Shown: positions 51,155 through 59,695, counted from the stretch's first letter. The stretch is 64,000 nucleotides of DNA from Nocardia asteroides (GCF_021183625.1 NZ_CP089214.1:3658001-3722000), one strand, 5' to 3'. A program made the numbers and translations. Notes: generated by a model not told the origin, from the letters alone.

Positions 51155-52324
51155 TCAGACCCGAGCGCGTAGGTATTGCTCCGCGATCCGCTCTCCCACG
51201 CGGACCAGCAGGGGCCGGGCCTGGGCCATGCAGCGGGCCGGGTCCGATTCCAGCTCCGTGAGCGGGTGACACCCCGCGAACCCCGCCTCGCGCACCTGCT
51301 CGGGGGTGAGCAGCGAGCGCCCCGGGGTGACGACACACGGCACCCCGGCCGCGGTCGCGGCGGCGAGCACGCCGAGCGGCGCCTTCCCGCGCAGGCTCTG
51401 CTCGTCGAACGACCCCTCCCCGGTGACGACGAGCGCGGCCCCGTTGACCAGGTCGGCGAAGCCGAGCAGCTCCAGCACCACGTCGATCCCGCTGCGCACC
51501 GTCACCGGCATCAGCACCGCCAGCGCGCCGAGCACCCCGAACCCCGTCCCACCGGCAGCGCCCGCCCCCGGCCGCGAGGTGGCATCGCCGTACCGCTCCA
51601 CCGGGAATGCCTCCCCGACCACCCGGGCCCAATTCCCCAGCGCCGCCTCCAGAATCGCCAGCTCCCCCGGCCCGGCCCCCTTCTGCGGCCCGTACACCGC
51701 GACCGCTCCCGTGGGCCCGAGCAGCGGATTGTCCACATCGCAGGCGAGCGTCAGCCGAGCCCGGCGCAGCAGCGGGTGCAACCCGCCCGCATCCAGCCGA
51801 GCCGCGTCGGCGAGCGGCGCGCCGCCGGGCGGCACCTCCGCGCCCCTGGCGTCCAGGATGCGGGCGCCGAGCCCGCGCAGCAGCCCGGCGCCGCCGTCCG
51901 AGGAGGCGCTGCCGCCGAGCCCGAGCACCAAGCGCCGCGCGCCGGCTTCCAGCGCGTGCGCCAGCACCGTGCCGAGCCCGTCGGTGCCGCTGCCGAGCGG
52001 ATCGAACCGCCCGGCGGGCAGCTTGGCCGCCCCGACCACCGCCGCCAGCTCCACCACCGCGGTGTCGCCGCGCACGGCGTAGGAGGTGGGCGTGGCGGCC
52101 CCGGTCGGCCCCGGCGCGATCAGCTCGACCCGCCGCCAGCCCGCCGTGACGAAGGCGTCGACGGTCCCGTCGCCGCCGTCGGCCACCGGCACCCGGTGGA
52201 TCCGGGCGGCGGGCACCGCCCGCACCACCCCGGTCGCCAGCGCGTCGGCGACCTCGGGCGCACTCGCCGAACCCTTGAACTTGTCCGGGGCGAGGACCAC
52301 CCGTTGACTCGGCTCCCGTGTCAT
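51155..52324 (-). CDS. glycerate kinase (GlxK/GarK type)
   Basis: A 389-residue glycerate 2-kinase of the type I family, phosphorylating D-glycerate with ATP. Signatures are VVLAPDKFKGSASAPEVADA, VPVADGGDGTVDAF, GLGGSASSDGGAGLLRGLGA and LVVTGEGSFDEQSLRGKAP. ATG 52324 looks leaderless, with CACAAT on the minus strand (52331-52336) ending 6 nt upstream. It feeds glyoxylate- or glycerate-derived carbon into lower glycolysis. Neighbours on both sides are unrelated, so it is probably a single-gene unit. Confidence 0.94.
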   Translation of the reverse strand: MTREPSQRVVLAPDKFKGSASAPEVADALATGVVRAVPAARIHRVPVADGGDGTVDAFVTAGWRRVELIAPGPTGAATPTSYAVRGDTAVVELAAVVGAAKLPAGRFDPLGSGTDGLGTVLAHALEAGARRLVLGLGGSASSDGGAGLLRGLGARILDARGAEVPPGGAPLADAARLDAGGLHPLLRRARLTLACDVDNPLLGPTGAVAVYGPQKGAGPGELAILEAALGNWARVVGEAFPVERYGDATSRPGAGAAGGTGFGVLGALAVLMPVTVRSGIDVVLELLGFADLVNGAALVVTGEGSFDEQSLRGKAPLGVLAAATAAGVPCVVTPGRSLLTPEQVREAGFAGCHPLTELESDPARCMAQARPLLVRVGERIAEQYLRARV

Positions 52325-52386
52325 CGACCCATTGTGGAACCCGGCGCCGATGCGCGCACCTCGGGCATCCGGATGCACGTGCAGCG

Positions 52387-53985
52387 CTACGGCAGCGGGG
52401 CCTGCTCGGCGCGGTCGATGCCGACCTCGCCGGTCTCCAGGTAGCGCACCACCGCGCCGTCCACCGCGCCGTTGCCGCGACCGAAGGTGCCGTGGTCGCC
52501 GCCGTCGACGACGATCAGCTTCCCGTGCACCGCGCGGGCCAGCGCCGGGCCGCCCTCGTAGGCGGTGAGCGCGTCGTAGCGGCTCTGCAGCAGCAGCGGC
52601 GGGGTGCGCAGCGCGGCGCCGTCCACCGCGACCGGCTTCGCCACCGGCCGCCACGACCCGCAGTTCATCCCGGCGCGGACCAGGTTGGCGCGAGCCTCCA
52701 TGGCGCTGCCGCCGGAGGCTATGGTGCCCGCGGCGACGGCGATCAGCTCCGGCCGCGGCTCGACGGCGTTCTCGTTGCAGGTGATAGCGGTGAAGACCAC
52801 CTGGCCGGTCGGGTCGGAGCTGCTCGCGCCCTCCAGCGCCAGCAGTTTGCCGATATTGCGCGGGTCGGCGTTGGCGTCCGACATGGCGCGGGCGAAGTTC
52901 GGCCAGAACGCGCGGGTGTAGGTGGCGACGGTGGTGGCGCCGAGCAGCGGCACCTGCGCCGAGGTGCCGCCAGCGACCAGCGTGCGGGTCAGGTTCTGCA
53001 CCTTGCCGATCTGCTCGACGCTGCCGTTGAAGCCGTCGCGGGCGATCTCGGCGAGCGGCTCCGGCAGCGCGCCGGGCAGGTCGGAGACGGCGGCGGGCGG
53101 CGGGGTCAGGTTGGCGTACCAGCCGCCGCCCTGGTCGGCGACGAGCCGCACCCAGTTCCGGTAGACCTGCAGCGGGGTGTTGCCGAGGCCGTACTCGCCG
53201 TCGTGCTCGGCGATCCAGGCGAACAGGTCGTCCAGCCGCTGCTTGCCCGCCACCTGCTGCTGGGCGAACTCCTCGGTCCACACCCAGCCCGGGTTCACGT
53301 TGGAGTCGAGCACCATCCGGCCGGTGTGCTCTGGGAAGAGCGTCGCGTAGACGGCGCCGAGGTAGGTGCCGTACGAGGTGCCGAGGTAGTCGAGCCGCTC
53401 CACACCGAGCGCGGCGCGCACCGCGTCCAGGTCGCGGGCGGTGCTCTCGGTGGTGATGGTGTCCAGGTACCCGGGCAGCGCCGCCTCGCAGGTGGCGCGC
53501 ATGTCGTCGCGGGGGCGCAGCGCGATGTCCTTGACGCCGGGCGGCGCGGGCTCGGCACCGGTCGGCTTCACCGCGCAGTCCAGGGGGGTGGACCAGCGCA
53601 TGCCGCGCGGCTGCACCGCGATCCGGTCGTACTGCTCGAAGGCGGCGGGAAACGCATCGATCCGGCGGGCCCAGTAATCGAGGGCGTCCGCGCCGGGGCC
53701 GCCGGGGTTGGCGGCGATCACCCCGCGCTTCGGGCCCTCGGCCGGAATGCGGCTCACGGTCAGCTCGATCTGCGCGCCGTCCGGGTCGGCATGGTTCATC
53801 GGTACATCGATCACGGCGCACTGCACGCCGCGACCTGCGGGTACCGCTCCCTCCGGGCAGTCGCCGAAAGCCACAGCGGGCGCCGCCGCGGCGGGCGCGA
53901 GCAGGGCAGGGGTCGCCGTGACCGCACCGAGCAGTCCGGCCACCAGGAGCGCGGCCAGCCCGGCCGCGCGCTGTGCGCTCGTCAT
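52387..53985 (-). CDS. secreted alpha/beta-hydrolase with TAP-like C-terminal domain
   Basis: A 532-residue exported hydrolase. A signal peptide of about 35 residues (GLAALLVAGLLGAVTATPALL then AAAAPAVA) is followed by the catalytic domain. The nucleophile is Ser in LGTSYGTYLGAVYA, the acid Asp in LQSRYDALTAYEGG, and the base His in GGDHGTFGRG. The insertion and the TAP-like C-terminal domain match the tripeptidyl-aminopeptidase family of actinobacteria (SlpD/SlpE, CaeA type), which cleave peptides or lipid esters at the cell surface. ATG 53985 has GGGAGGG upstream. Confidence 0.9.
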   Translation of the reverse strand: MTSAQRAAGLAALLVAGLLGAVTATPALLAPAAAAPAVAFGDCPEGAVPAGRGVQCAVIDVPMNHADPDGAQIELTVSRIPAEGPKRGVIAANPGGPGADALDYWARRIDAFPAAFEQYDRIAVQPRGMRWSTPLDCAVKPTGAEPAPPGVKDIALRPRDDMRATCEAALPGYLDTITTESTARDLDAVRAALGVERLDYLGTSYGTYLGAVYATLFPEHTGRMVLDSNVNPGWVWTEEFAQQQVAGKQRLDDLFAWIAEHDGEYGLGNTPLQVYRNWVRLVADQGGGWYANLTPPPAAVSDLPGALPEPLAEIARDGFNGSVEQIGKVQNLTRTLVAGGTSAQVPLLGATTVATYTRAFWPNFARAMSDANADPRNIGKLLALEGASSSDPTGQVVFTAITCNENAVEPRPELIAVAAGTIASGGSAMEARANLVRAGMNCGSWRPVAKPVAVDGAALRTPPLLLQSRYDALTAYEGGPALARAVHGKLIVVDGGDHGTFGRGNGAVDGAVVRYLETGEVGIDRAEQAPLP

Positions 53986-54157
53986 CTTCCGTCCCTCCCG
54001 GGCCCGCGCCGCGGCCGCCCCGAGCTCACGTACCGGGCGGCGGGCCACAAGCATTCTGTGCGGCGGAACCGCGTTCGACAAGTCCACCGCGGGGATAGGC
54101 GCTCCGCGAGGCGGATTCGAGCGCGCGATCGGGCCCCGCACCGAGTAGCGTCGAGCC

Positions 54158-54466
54158 ATGGCGATCGAGGTCCGCACCAATACTGCCCTGGAGCGGTTCG
54201 AGCTCTACATCGACGGAACTCTCGCCGGGCACGTCGCATACCAGGACACCGCCGCCGAGCGCGCCTTCGTCCGCTCCGAGATCTACGCCAGCCCCGACCG
54301 CGGCCACGCGGCCACGCTCTTCGAGTCCGCGCTGCGCACCACCAGGGCGCAGGGCTTCGAGGTGCTGCCGATGTGTCCGCAGGTCAACCGCTATATCGAG
54401 AGCCGCGCCGAGCACGTGGCCGCGGTGCCGAGCTGGGCCCGCAGCCAGTTCGGGCTGCCGCTCTAG
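54158..54466 (+). CDS. GNAT-like N-acetyltransferase family protein (YjdJ type)
   Basis: A 102-residue protein with the short GNAT-fold pattern of the YjdJ family (FELYIDGTLAGHVAYQ, EIYASPDRGHAATLFESALR, LPMCPQVNRYIESR). It has only the C-terminal acetyl-CoA-binding half of the GNAT fold. ATG 54158 follows TAGCGT (54146-54151) by 6 nt, so it is probably leaderless. Its TAG and the stop of the acyltransferase on the other strand share bases at 54463-54466. The acetyl acceptor is unknown. Confidence 0.85.
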   Translation: MAIEVRTNTALERFELYIDGTLAGHVAYQDTAAERAFVRSEIYASPDRGHAATLFESALRTTRAQGFEVLPMCPQVNRYIESRAEHVAAVPSWARSQFGLPL

Positions 54467-55224
54467 TAGGCGGCGACGGCCCCGTCCAGCGCGAGCTGCA
54501 GCTCGGCGCGGACCAGCCGGGAGATCTCGGCGGGGCGGGTCGGCAGCTCGGTCACCGGCAGCCCGAAGTAGAAAGACGAGCCTTTGACCTCCTGCTTGGA
54601 CGGCTCCGTACCGTCGCCCGGCCGCGGGCCGTAGCTCAGCGCCAGGCTGAGCAGGGCGGGCGCGGCGCCGAGCTTCTGCGCGCGGAAGGCGATGTGCCCG
54701 ATCCCGCTGCCCACCGGCTGCACCCGGCTGGGGTCGACCACATTGCAGGTGCCCTCCGGGAAGACCGCGAGGTGGTCGCCGCGCGCGAGCCGCTCCGCGC
54801 AGCTGTCCATCATGCGCTGACCTGCGGCGTTCACCGCGCGGAGGCCGTGGTCCTTGCCGCGGAACACCGGGATGGCGCCCATCATGTCGACCTGCTTGCG
54901 CAGCTTGGGATCGACGAACAGTTCATCCTTGGCCAGCACCCTGACCCGCCCGATGAGCCGGCGCAGCGGGCTGCGCCAGGCCGCCGCCGCCACCGTGTAC
55001 GGGTCGTGCCTGGAGAGATGATTCACCGCGATCAGCAGCGGCCGCCCCGAGCGGACCAGGGCCCGCACCGCCTCCGGCGCGCCATCGGCGAAGTGCACCC
55101 GCGGCCGGAAGCGGCGGGCCAGAAAGGCGTACGCCGCCAACGCCTTCGCCCGGTTCTGCCGGTGATCGCGGTAGAAGTCGTAGACGGTGTCGAAGTCGTC
55201 GAGGAGCACCTCGGGCGGTCGCAT
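54463..55224 (-). CDS. 1-acyl-sn-glycerol-3-phosphate acyltransferase-like protein
   Basis: A 253-residue PlsC-family acyltransferase. The H-x4-D catalytic motif is VNHLSRHDP (about 66-74). The substrate-binding FPEGT box is LAVFPEGTCNVV. GAIPVFRGKD is motif II. It likely transfers acyl chains in phospholipid or trehalose-lipid synthesis at the inner membrane. No membrane anchor is evident. ATG 55224 looks leaderless, with TAGAGT on the minus strand (55231-55236) ending 6 nt upstream. It is convergent with the small GNAT gene, overlapping it by 4 nt. Confidence 0.88.
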   Translation of the reverse strand: MRPPEVLLDDFDTVYDFYRDHRQNRAKALAAYAFLARRFRPRVHFADGAPEAVRALVRSGRPLLIAVNHLSRHDPYTVAAAAWRSPLRRLIGRVRVLAKDELFVDPKLRKQVDMMGAIPVFRGKDHGLRAVNAAGQRMMDSCAERLARGDHLAVFPEGTCNVVDPSRVQPVGSGIGHIAFRAQKLGAAPALLSLALSYGPRPGDGTEPSKQEVKGSSFYFGLPVTELPTRPAEISRLVRAELQLALDGAVAAY

Positions 55225-55306
55225 GGCACGACTCTACGGCGCCGAGCGGCCGCTTTCCCACCGCAGAGGGCAAGCGCATCGGGGCGGCAACTGCGATGAT
55301 GTCCGG

Positions 55307-55948
55307 GTGGCACGCGCAGACGACCCCGACGATCGCAGGACCCGCGGGCACGGCGACCACGGTCGCCGCGATCACCGGCCGGGCGAGTCCGCCGTGCGGG
55401 CAGGCAGTCTGCTGGTCTCCGCCATCGACCTCGCGGAGCCGACCTTCCGGCGCACCGTCATCTACGTCATCGAGCACAACGAGGCGGGCAGCCTCGGCGT
55501 CGTCCTGAACCGGCCCAGCGACACCGCCGTGCACGACGTGCTCCCGCGCTGGAGCGAGGTGGTCTCCGAGCCGCAGACGCTCTTCGTCGGCGGGCCGGTC
55601 AAGCGGGACGCCGCGCTCTGCGTCGCGACCGTCCGGGTCGGGGTATCGATCGCCGAGGTGAACGGCCTGCGCCGAGTCGACGGCCGCGTCGTGCTCGTCG
55701 ACCTCGACGCCGACCCCGCCGATATCGGCCCCCTCATCGAGGGCGCCCGCATCTTCGCCGGCTACGCGGGCTGGACCTTCGGCCAGCTCGAGGGCGAGCT
55801 GGACAACCACGATTGGTACGTGGTCTCCGCCCTCCCCGCCGACCCCATCGCCCCCGGCCGCCCCGACCTCTGGGCCCAGGTACTGCGCAGGCAACCGCTC
55901 CCGCTCTCGCTACTCGCCTCGCACCCGATCGAACTAGAACGCAACTAG
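55307..55948 (+). CDS. YqgE/AlgH family protein
   Basis: A 213-residue protein with the YqgE fold: GSLLVSAIDLAEPTFRRTVI, GSLGVVLNRPSD, FVGGPV and ARIFAGYAGWTFGQLEGEL are the family signatures. The first 30 residues are a charged extension. GTG 55307 follows GATGAT (55295-55300) by 6 nt, a leaderless layout. A leading ATGATG is out of frame. Its molecular function is unknown. It lies between the acyltransferase and the sigma/anti-sigma pair. Confidence 0.92.
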   Translation: MARADDPDDRRTRGHGDHGRRDHRPGESAVRAGSLLVSAIDLAEPTFRRTVIYVIEHNEAGSLGVVLNRPSDTAVHDVLPRWSEVVSEPQTLFVGGPVKRDAALCVATVRVGVSIAEVNGLRRVDGRVVLVDLDADPADIGPLIEGARIFAGYAGWTFGQLEGELDNHDWYVVSALPADPIAPGRPDLWAQVLRRQPLPLSLLASHPIELERN

Positions 55949-55983
55949 CCTCGTGTAACTCCTCGACAGAGGAGGACCACCCC

Positions 55984-56007
55984 GTGACCAATCCCCCGCT
56001 CCGGTGA
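55984..56007 (+). CDS. seven-codon leader ORF upstream of the ECF sigma gene
   Basis: GTG ACC AAT CCC CCG CTC CGG TGA is preceded by GAGGAGG with 8-nt spacing and ends 4 nt before the sigma-factor ATG, in a different frame. The sigma gene itself has only a weak GGTGAG. Translation of this short ORF (MTNPPLR) may couple ribosomes onto the sigma start. It could also be a chance frame. Confidence 0.4.
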   Translation: MTNPPLR

Positions 56008-56011
56008 GCCG

Positions 56012-56593
56012 ATGGACGCACCGGAACCCCCGGCGGCCACCCAGCCGCCCCCGACCCACCCGGAGAACGCCCCGTGGGCAGCAGCCGACGACGACCGGGC
56101 CACGCTCATGGCCGCGCTCTACCACGAGCACGCGACCGTGCTCTGGCGCTACACCCTCGGCCTGGTCCGCGACGCGGGCCGCGCCGAGGACATCGTCCAG
56201 GAAACCCTGCTCCGCGCCTGGCAGCGCCCCGCCGTCCTCGACCAATCCACCCATTCGGCCAGAGCCTGGCTCTTCACCGTCGCCAGGAACCTCGCCGTGG
56301 ATGAACACCGCAGCGCCCGCAACCGCCGCGAATTCCGCACCGACGCCCCACCCGAGCAGTCCACGCCCGACCACTCCGACCGTGCCCTCGACGGCTGGCT
56401 GGTCGCCGACGCCCTGGCCAAACTCGGCGCCGACCACCGCGAGGTAATCGTGCGCGCCTACTATCGCGGGCTCTCGACCCAACAGATCGCCGAGGAACTG
56501 GGTATCCCACCCGGGACGGTGAAATCCCGCATGCACTACGGCATGCGGGCCCTACGTCTCACGCTGCAGGAAATGGGGGTGACGAACCGATGA
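56012..56593 (+). CDS. sigL: ECF-type RNA polymerase sigma factor (SigL-like)
   Basis: A 193-residue group IV sigma factor. Region 2 (ALYHEHATVLWRYTLGLVRD, AEDIVQETLLRAWQRP) reads the -10. Region 4 (LGADHREVIVRAYYRGLSTQ, ELGIPPGTVKSRMHYGMRAL) reads the -35. A 28-residue Pro/Ala-rich leader precedes them. ATG 56012 lies 4 nt after a tiny leader ORF. The stop overlaps the anti-sigma start (ATGA). The anti-sigma partner closely resembles mycobacterial RslA, so this is probably the SigL orthologue. The target regulon is not visible here. Confidence 0.88.
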   Translation: MDAPEPPAATQPPPTHPENAPWAAADDDRATLMAALYHEHATVLWRYTLGLVRDAGRAEDIVQETLLRAWQRPAVLDQSTHSARAWLFTVARNLAVDEHRSARNRREFRTDAPPEQSTPDHSDRALDGWLVADALAKLGADHREVIVRAYYRGLSTQQIAEELGIPPGTVKSRMHYGMRALRLTLQEMGVTNR

Positions 56594-57294
56594 CCGACAT
56601 CGTCGACGACTACACGACGTGGGACGCGCCGTATGTGCTCGGGTCGCTCACCCGGGCGGAACGGCTGGAGTTCGAGGAGCACCTGGAGGGGTGCTCGCGG
56701 TGCCGGGATGCCGTCGCCGAGCTGGCCGGGATGCCGGGGTTGCTCGGGCTGATCGGTGCCGAGACCGCGCTGGAACTCGGCTCCGCGCCGGAACCCGAAT
56801 CTCCCGAGGCCCCTGCCGACCTGCTCCCCCGGCTCGCCGCCGCGAGCGAACGGCAGCGCCGCCGCTCCCGCTGGGTCTCGGCGGGCGCCGCGCTCGCCGC
56901 CGCCGCCGCTGCCGTCGCCATCGCGGTCCCGGTGGTCACCGCGGTGACCGCTGACTCGGACCCGGTGAGCACCGAGCAGGTCTTCGCGGAGCGGTCGATG
57001 GAGCCGTTGCGGGCGAGTCCGGTCTCGGCCGACTTCCGGCTGCTGGCCGAGGGTGATCGCACCCGGATCGAGATGACCTGCAGTTACGCGCCCGGCGATG
57101 CTCGCTACACCTGGGAGTTCGGGCTGGTCGCCACCGGCGTGGACGGCACCCGATGGAATCTCGGGCAGTGGCCTGCGGGGCCGGGGGATGTGGTGACGCT
57201 GGAACGCACCGTCCCCACCACCCCGGAGCGCATCCGCAGTGTCGAGATCACCTCCGCCGCCACCGGCGACACGGTGCTCCTCGGCACGGTCTGA
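56590..57294 (+). CDS. rslA: membrane anti-sigma factor with zinc-binding ZAS motif (RslA-like)
   Basis: A 234-residue single-pass membrane protein. The cytoplasmic N-terminal domain has YTTWDAPYVLGSLTRAERLEF and the ZAS motif HLEGCSRC (His-x3-Cys-x2-Cys), as in RslA. One transmembrane helix (about 98-120: AGAALAAAAAAVAIAVPVVT) is followed by an extracytoplasmic beta-rich domain (IEMTCSYAPGDARYTWEFGL). It holds the sigma factor inactive until a signal, often oxidative or envelope stress, releases it. It is translationally coupled to the sigma gene. Confidence 0.88.
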   Translation: MTDIVDDYTTWDAPYVLGSLTRAERLEFEEHLEGCSRCRDAVAELAGMPGLLGLIGAETALELGSAPEPESPEAPADLLPRLAAASERQRRRSRWVSAGAALAAAAAAVAIAVPVVTAVTADSDPVSTEQVFAERSMEPLRASPVSADFRLLAEGDRTRIEMTCSYAPGDARYTWEFGLVATGVDGTRWNLGQWPAGPGDVVTLERTVPTTPERIRSVEITSAATGDTVLLGTV

Positions 57295-57632
57295 GTACGC
57301 CGGTGGCTCGTCCGGGCGGGACGGGTCACCGGCTCCGGTGGTCTCTTTGCGACACGTCCAACGTGGGCGTCGGTAGACGTACTGGCCTGGAGTATTGCCG
57401 TCACGCGCATCTCGGCGACATCCAACATGGTGCTGGCAATGACGAGTCGGCGTCGTTCACCCCTGGGTCCATTGCCCGATAACTGTGGTTATCGCGCTAC
57501 TGACCCTGCGGCGGCGCGGTCCCCGATCGCGTCGGCGCCGGGCCGGAGCAATGTCGGTACAGTGCAAAGCGGGCGGTCGAAGCCAGTTGAGGTGGCTTCG
57601 ACCGCCCACTTGCTGTCCCTGGAATGCCCTGG
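57295..57632. other. 338-bp intergenic region at the start of the accessory segment
   Basis: Between the anti-sigma gene and the CxCGCG-motif gene no supported coding region or RNA gene is visible. It contains the terminator at 57571-57607. Base composition is a little less GC-rich than the genes to the left. It may mark the boundary between conserved and accessory DNA. No integrase or direct-repeat attachment site was recognised. Confidence 0.5.
57571..57607. terminator. intrinsic terminator downstream of the CxCGCG-motif gene
   Basis: GGGCGGTCGAAGCCA pairs perfectly with TGGCTTCGACCGCCC around a 7-nt GTTGAGG loop. It lies 25 nt beyond the stop of the minus-strand gene 57633-58193, with GCTTTGC following on that strand. 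It may also stop read-through from the sigma/anti-sigma operon. Confidence 0.8.
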
Positions 57633-58193
57633 TCAGGCGGCGTCGTCGCGGGGATCGAGCATCGGTACGCCTCCCTCCTTCGCGGCGTCGTCGACCCAGT
57701 GGATGAAGGTCAGGATCGAGCCGCCGGCGTAGCGGCGGACCCGGTCCTGGATGGCCCGCAGGTCGTGGCCGGGCAGGAAGTCCCGCCGCGAACTCTCCCC
57801 GCACCCGCACGCGCACGGACGCAGCCGGAACTCGGCCTCCTCGGGCAGCTCGATGTAGCCGACCGGGTTCTGGGAGTTGTTCGACGCCGGGTCGGGCCGG
57901 CCGATCCAGGCGTCGTAGACCGGGTGTCCCGCGCTCAGCAGCGGCCCCTGGACCGCGAACCGGTCGTCGTACGGCACGACTTTCTCGACCTCGCCGATCG
58001 CGAGGACCTTCCCGCCGCCGACGATCAGCGCGAACTTCTCCCGCCCTAGCCGCTCGGAGTTGGCCTTCCACGTCCCGCGCCCGGACTCCCAGGCCTCCTC
58101 CTCGGTCATCCGCGGGAACCAGCCCACCCAGGGCCGGCCCATCGGGTCGGCGGGGACTTCGGAGTAGTGGGCGAGCTTGAACCGTACAGCCAT
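57633..58193 (-). CDS. hypothetical protein with CxCGCG ... PGHDxRA motif
   Basis: A 186-residue soluble protein. The N-terminal 110 residues are beta-rich with many Trp (PWVGWFPRMTEEEAWESGRG, FALIVGGGKVLAIGEVEKVV). The C-terminus holds CACGCGESSRRDFLPGHDLR, a Cys/His motif that should bind zinc and is shared by small accessory and phage proteins. ATG 58193 has AGAGGTG upstream, and a near-consensus promoter with repeated operator-like sequences precedes it. It is divergent from the pentapeptide-repeat gene. I do not know its function. A nucleic-acid-binding or host-interaction role is possible. Confidence 0.65.
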   Translation of the reverse strand: MAVRFKLAHYSEVPADPMGRPWVGWFPRMTEEEAWESGRGTWKANSERLGREKFALIVGGGKVLAIGEVEKVVPYDDRFAVQGPLLSAGHPVYDAWIGRPDPASNNSQNPVGYIELPEEAEFRLRPCACGCGESSRRDFLPGHDLRAIQDRVRRYAGGSILTFIHWVDDAAKEGGVPMLDPRDDAA

Positions 58194-58229
58194 AGTGGCA
58201 CCTCTTCTATCGCGGTCAGTACGAGAATG

Positions 58230-58280
58230 ATAGTAGACCATCTTTGCATTCCAGTCAAAACAAGTATCTAGCCCATCTTT
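58230..58280 (-). promoter_or_regulatory. near-consensus sigma-70 promoter with direct-repeat operators
   Basis: On the minus strand TTGACT (58253-58258) is followed after 17 nt by TACTAT (58230-58235), the strongest vegetative promoter seen in the window. AAAGATGG occurs twice in direct orientation, at 58273-58280 (upstream of the -35) and 58238-58245 (inside the spacer), 35 bp apart. The surrounding sequences are also alike: AAAGATGGGCTA against AAAGATGGTCTA. The region is AT-rich for this DNA. It likely drives 57633-58193 under a repressor or activator. Confidence 0.7.
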
Positions 58281-58411
58281 TCTGGATGACTCGGAACGAT
58301 GGCCTCTCAACTCTTTTATCCGGTAAGCAAGGTTGGGCGATAGCGGGCGGTCAGCGGTGGATCGGCCCTGGTGACTGGGTGGTACGGCTTGGTGTCGCGC
58401 AGAATCGGGCG

Positions 58412-59695
58412 ATGTTCGGGTGGGTTAGCGCCATCGGCGCAAAGGAGTGGAAGCCGGCCGCTGCGGATGCGCGGGAGGTGATCGGTAAGCGGCGGGCAGC
58501 GCTCGGGCGCCGCGTGTCCCGGGTCCGGCTGCTACCCGCGGTGCTGGCCGCGCTTCTCGCCGGGCTGGTGGTCGCCTTCGGCGCCTACGGCGTCCTGCGC
58601 GCGATCACCCCGGTCGACGTGACCAAGACCGCCGCGGAGATCGACGTCACCCGGGTCGCGCTCACCGTCGTGGCCGGGGTCGGCGGGGTCGTCGCGCTGG
58701 TGATCGCCTACCGCCGCCAGCGCGACCTCGAACAGTCGCGGTTCGTCGAGCGCTTCGGCGCCGCCGCCTCCCAGCTCGGCGCCACCGACGTCGCGGTCCG
58801 CATCGCCGGGGTCTACGCCATGGCCGGCGTCGCCGACGAAACCGAAGGCTCCCGCCGCCAGCAATGCATCGACGTCCTCTGCGGCTACCTGCGCCTGCCC
58901 TATGACCCCGACCACGGCGCCAGCGGCCGCACCGAGCTCACCACCACCCGCCCCCGCATCGAGTACGAACCCGCCCGCGGCACGATCGAGGAGCGCGTCA
59001 CCTACCGGCAGAACGACCGCGAAGTCCGCGCCACCATCGTCCACGTCATCGCCGACCACCTCCGCCCAGAAGCCGAATACAGCTGGTCCGACCGCAACTT
59101 CGACTTCCGCAACGCCCACCTCGAAAACGCCGACTTCGACCGCGCAACGTTCCGCGGCACCGCCCGCTTCACCGGCGCGACCTTCTCCGGACCCACCGCC
59201 TTCAAGGACACCACGTTCTGCGGTGACGCCTGGTTCGAGCACACGACGTTCTCCGGTGACGCCGTGTTCCTGAAAGCGAGCTTCTCCGCCGAGACCGAGT
59301 TCGAGGGTGCGACGTTCTCCGGCAACACCTTCTTCTCGGACGCGATCCTGTCCCACCCCTCCGGATTCGCGTACACCGTGTTCTCCGGCGCCATCACCCG
59401 GTTCGATCGCACGAGGTTCGCGCACAACACCATGTTCAGGAACGCGACCTTCTCCAGCGACACCGAGTTCAGGGGCACGACGTTCACCCACCTCACCGAC
59501 TTCGTCGGCGTCACGTTCGCCGGCGCCGCCACCCGATTCGAGGACGTGGACTTCGGTGACCTCTGGGTCTCGTTCGATGAGCCGATGCGATGGGGGCCGC
59601 CGGCGCCGACGTTCGATTGGGACAGCGACCTCAGCCGCAAGCCAGGCAATGTCGAACCGCAGGGTTGGCCACCCGTCGCGTCACCAGCCCCGTAG
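58412..59695 (+). CDS. membrane-anchored pentapeptide-repeat protein
   Basis: A 427-residue protein. Two transmembrane helices lie near residues 41-61 and 80-98. A conserved linker follows (EQSRFVERFGAAASQLGATD, CIDVLCGYLRLPYDP), typical of a Streptomyces/Nocardia family. The C-terminal half is a run of F-type pentapeptide repeats (ATFSGPTAFKDTTFCGDAWF and so on, about 230-400), predicting a right-handed beta-helix. ATG 58412 was chosen to keep about 40 residues before the first helix. Earlier in-frame starts (58244, 58286) lack support. Its neighbours suggest a role in a defence or signalling locus. Function unknown. Confidence 0.7.
   Translation: MFGWVSAIGAKEWKPAAADAREVIGKRRAALGRRVSRVRLLPAVLAALLAGLVVAFGAYGVLRAITPVDVTKTAAEIDVTRVALTVVAGVGGVVALVIAYRRQRDLEQSRFVERFGAAASQLGATDVAVRIAGVYAMAGVADETEGSRRQQCIDVLCGYLRLPYDPDHGASGRTELTTTRPRIEYEPARGTIEERVTYRQNDREVRATIVHVIADHLRPEAEYSWSDRNFDFRNAHLENADFDRATFRGTARFTGATFSGPTAFKDTTFCGDAWFEHTTFSGDAVFLKASFSAETEFEGATFSGNTFFSDAILSHPSGFAYTVFSGAITRFDRTRFAHNTMFRNATFSSDTEFRGTTFTHLTDFVGVTFAGAATRFEDVDFGDLWVSFDEPMRWGPPAPTFDWDSDLSRKPGNVEPQGWPPVASPAP

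Noticed and set aside
55920..55980. ECF-type autoregulated promoter before the sigma gene
   Set aside because: GAAC- and CGAC/CGTG-like strings are present but no pair has the 16-17 nt spacing expected.
57295..57632. Possible small genes or a tRNA in the gap after the anti-sigma gene
   Set aside because: No frame has a ribosome-binding site with sensible composition, and no tRNA cloverleaf was found.
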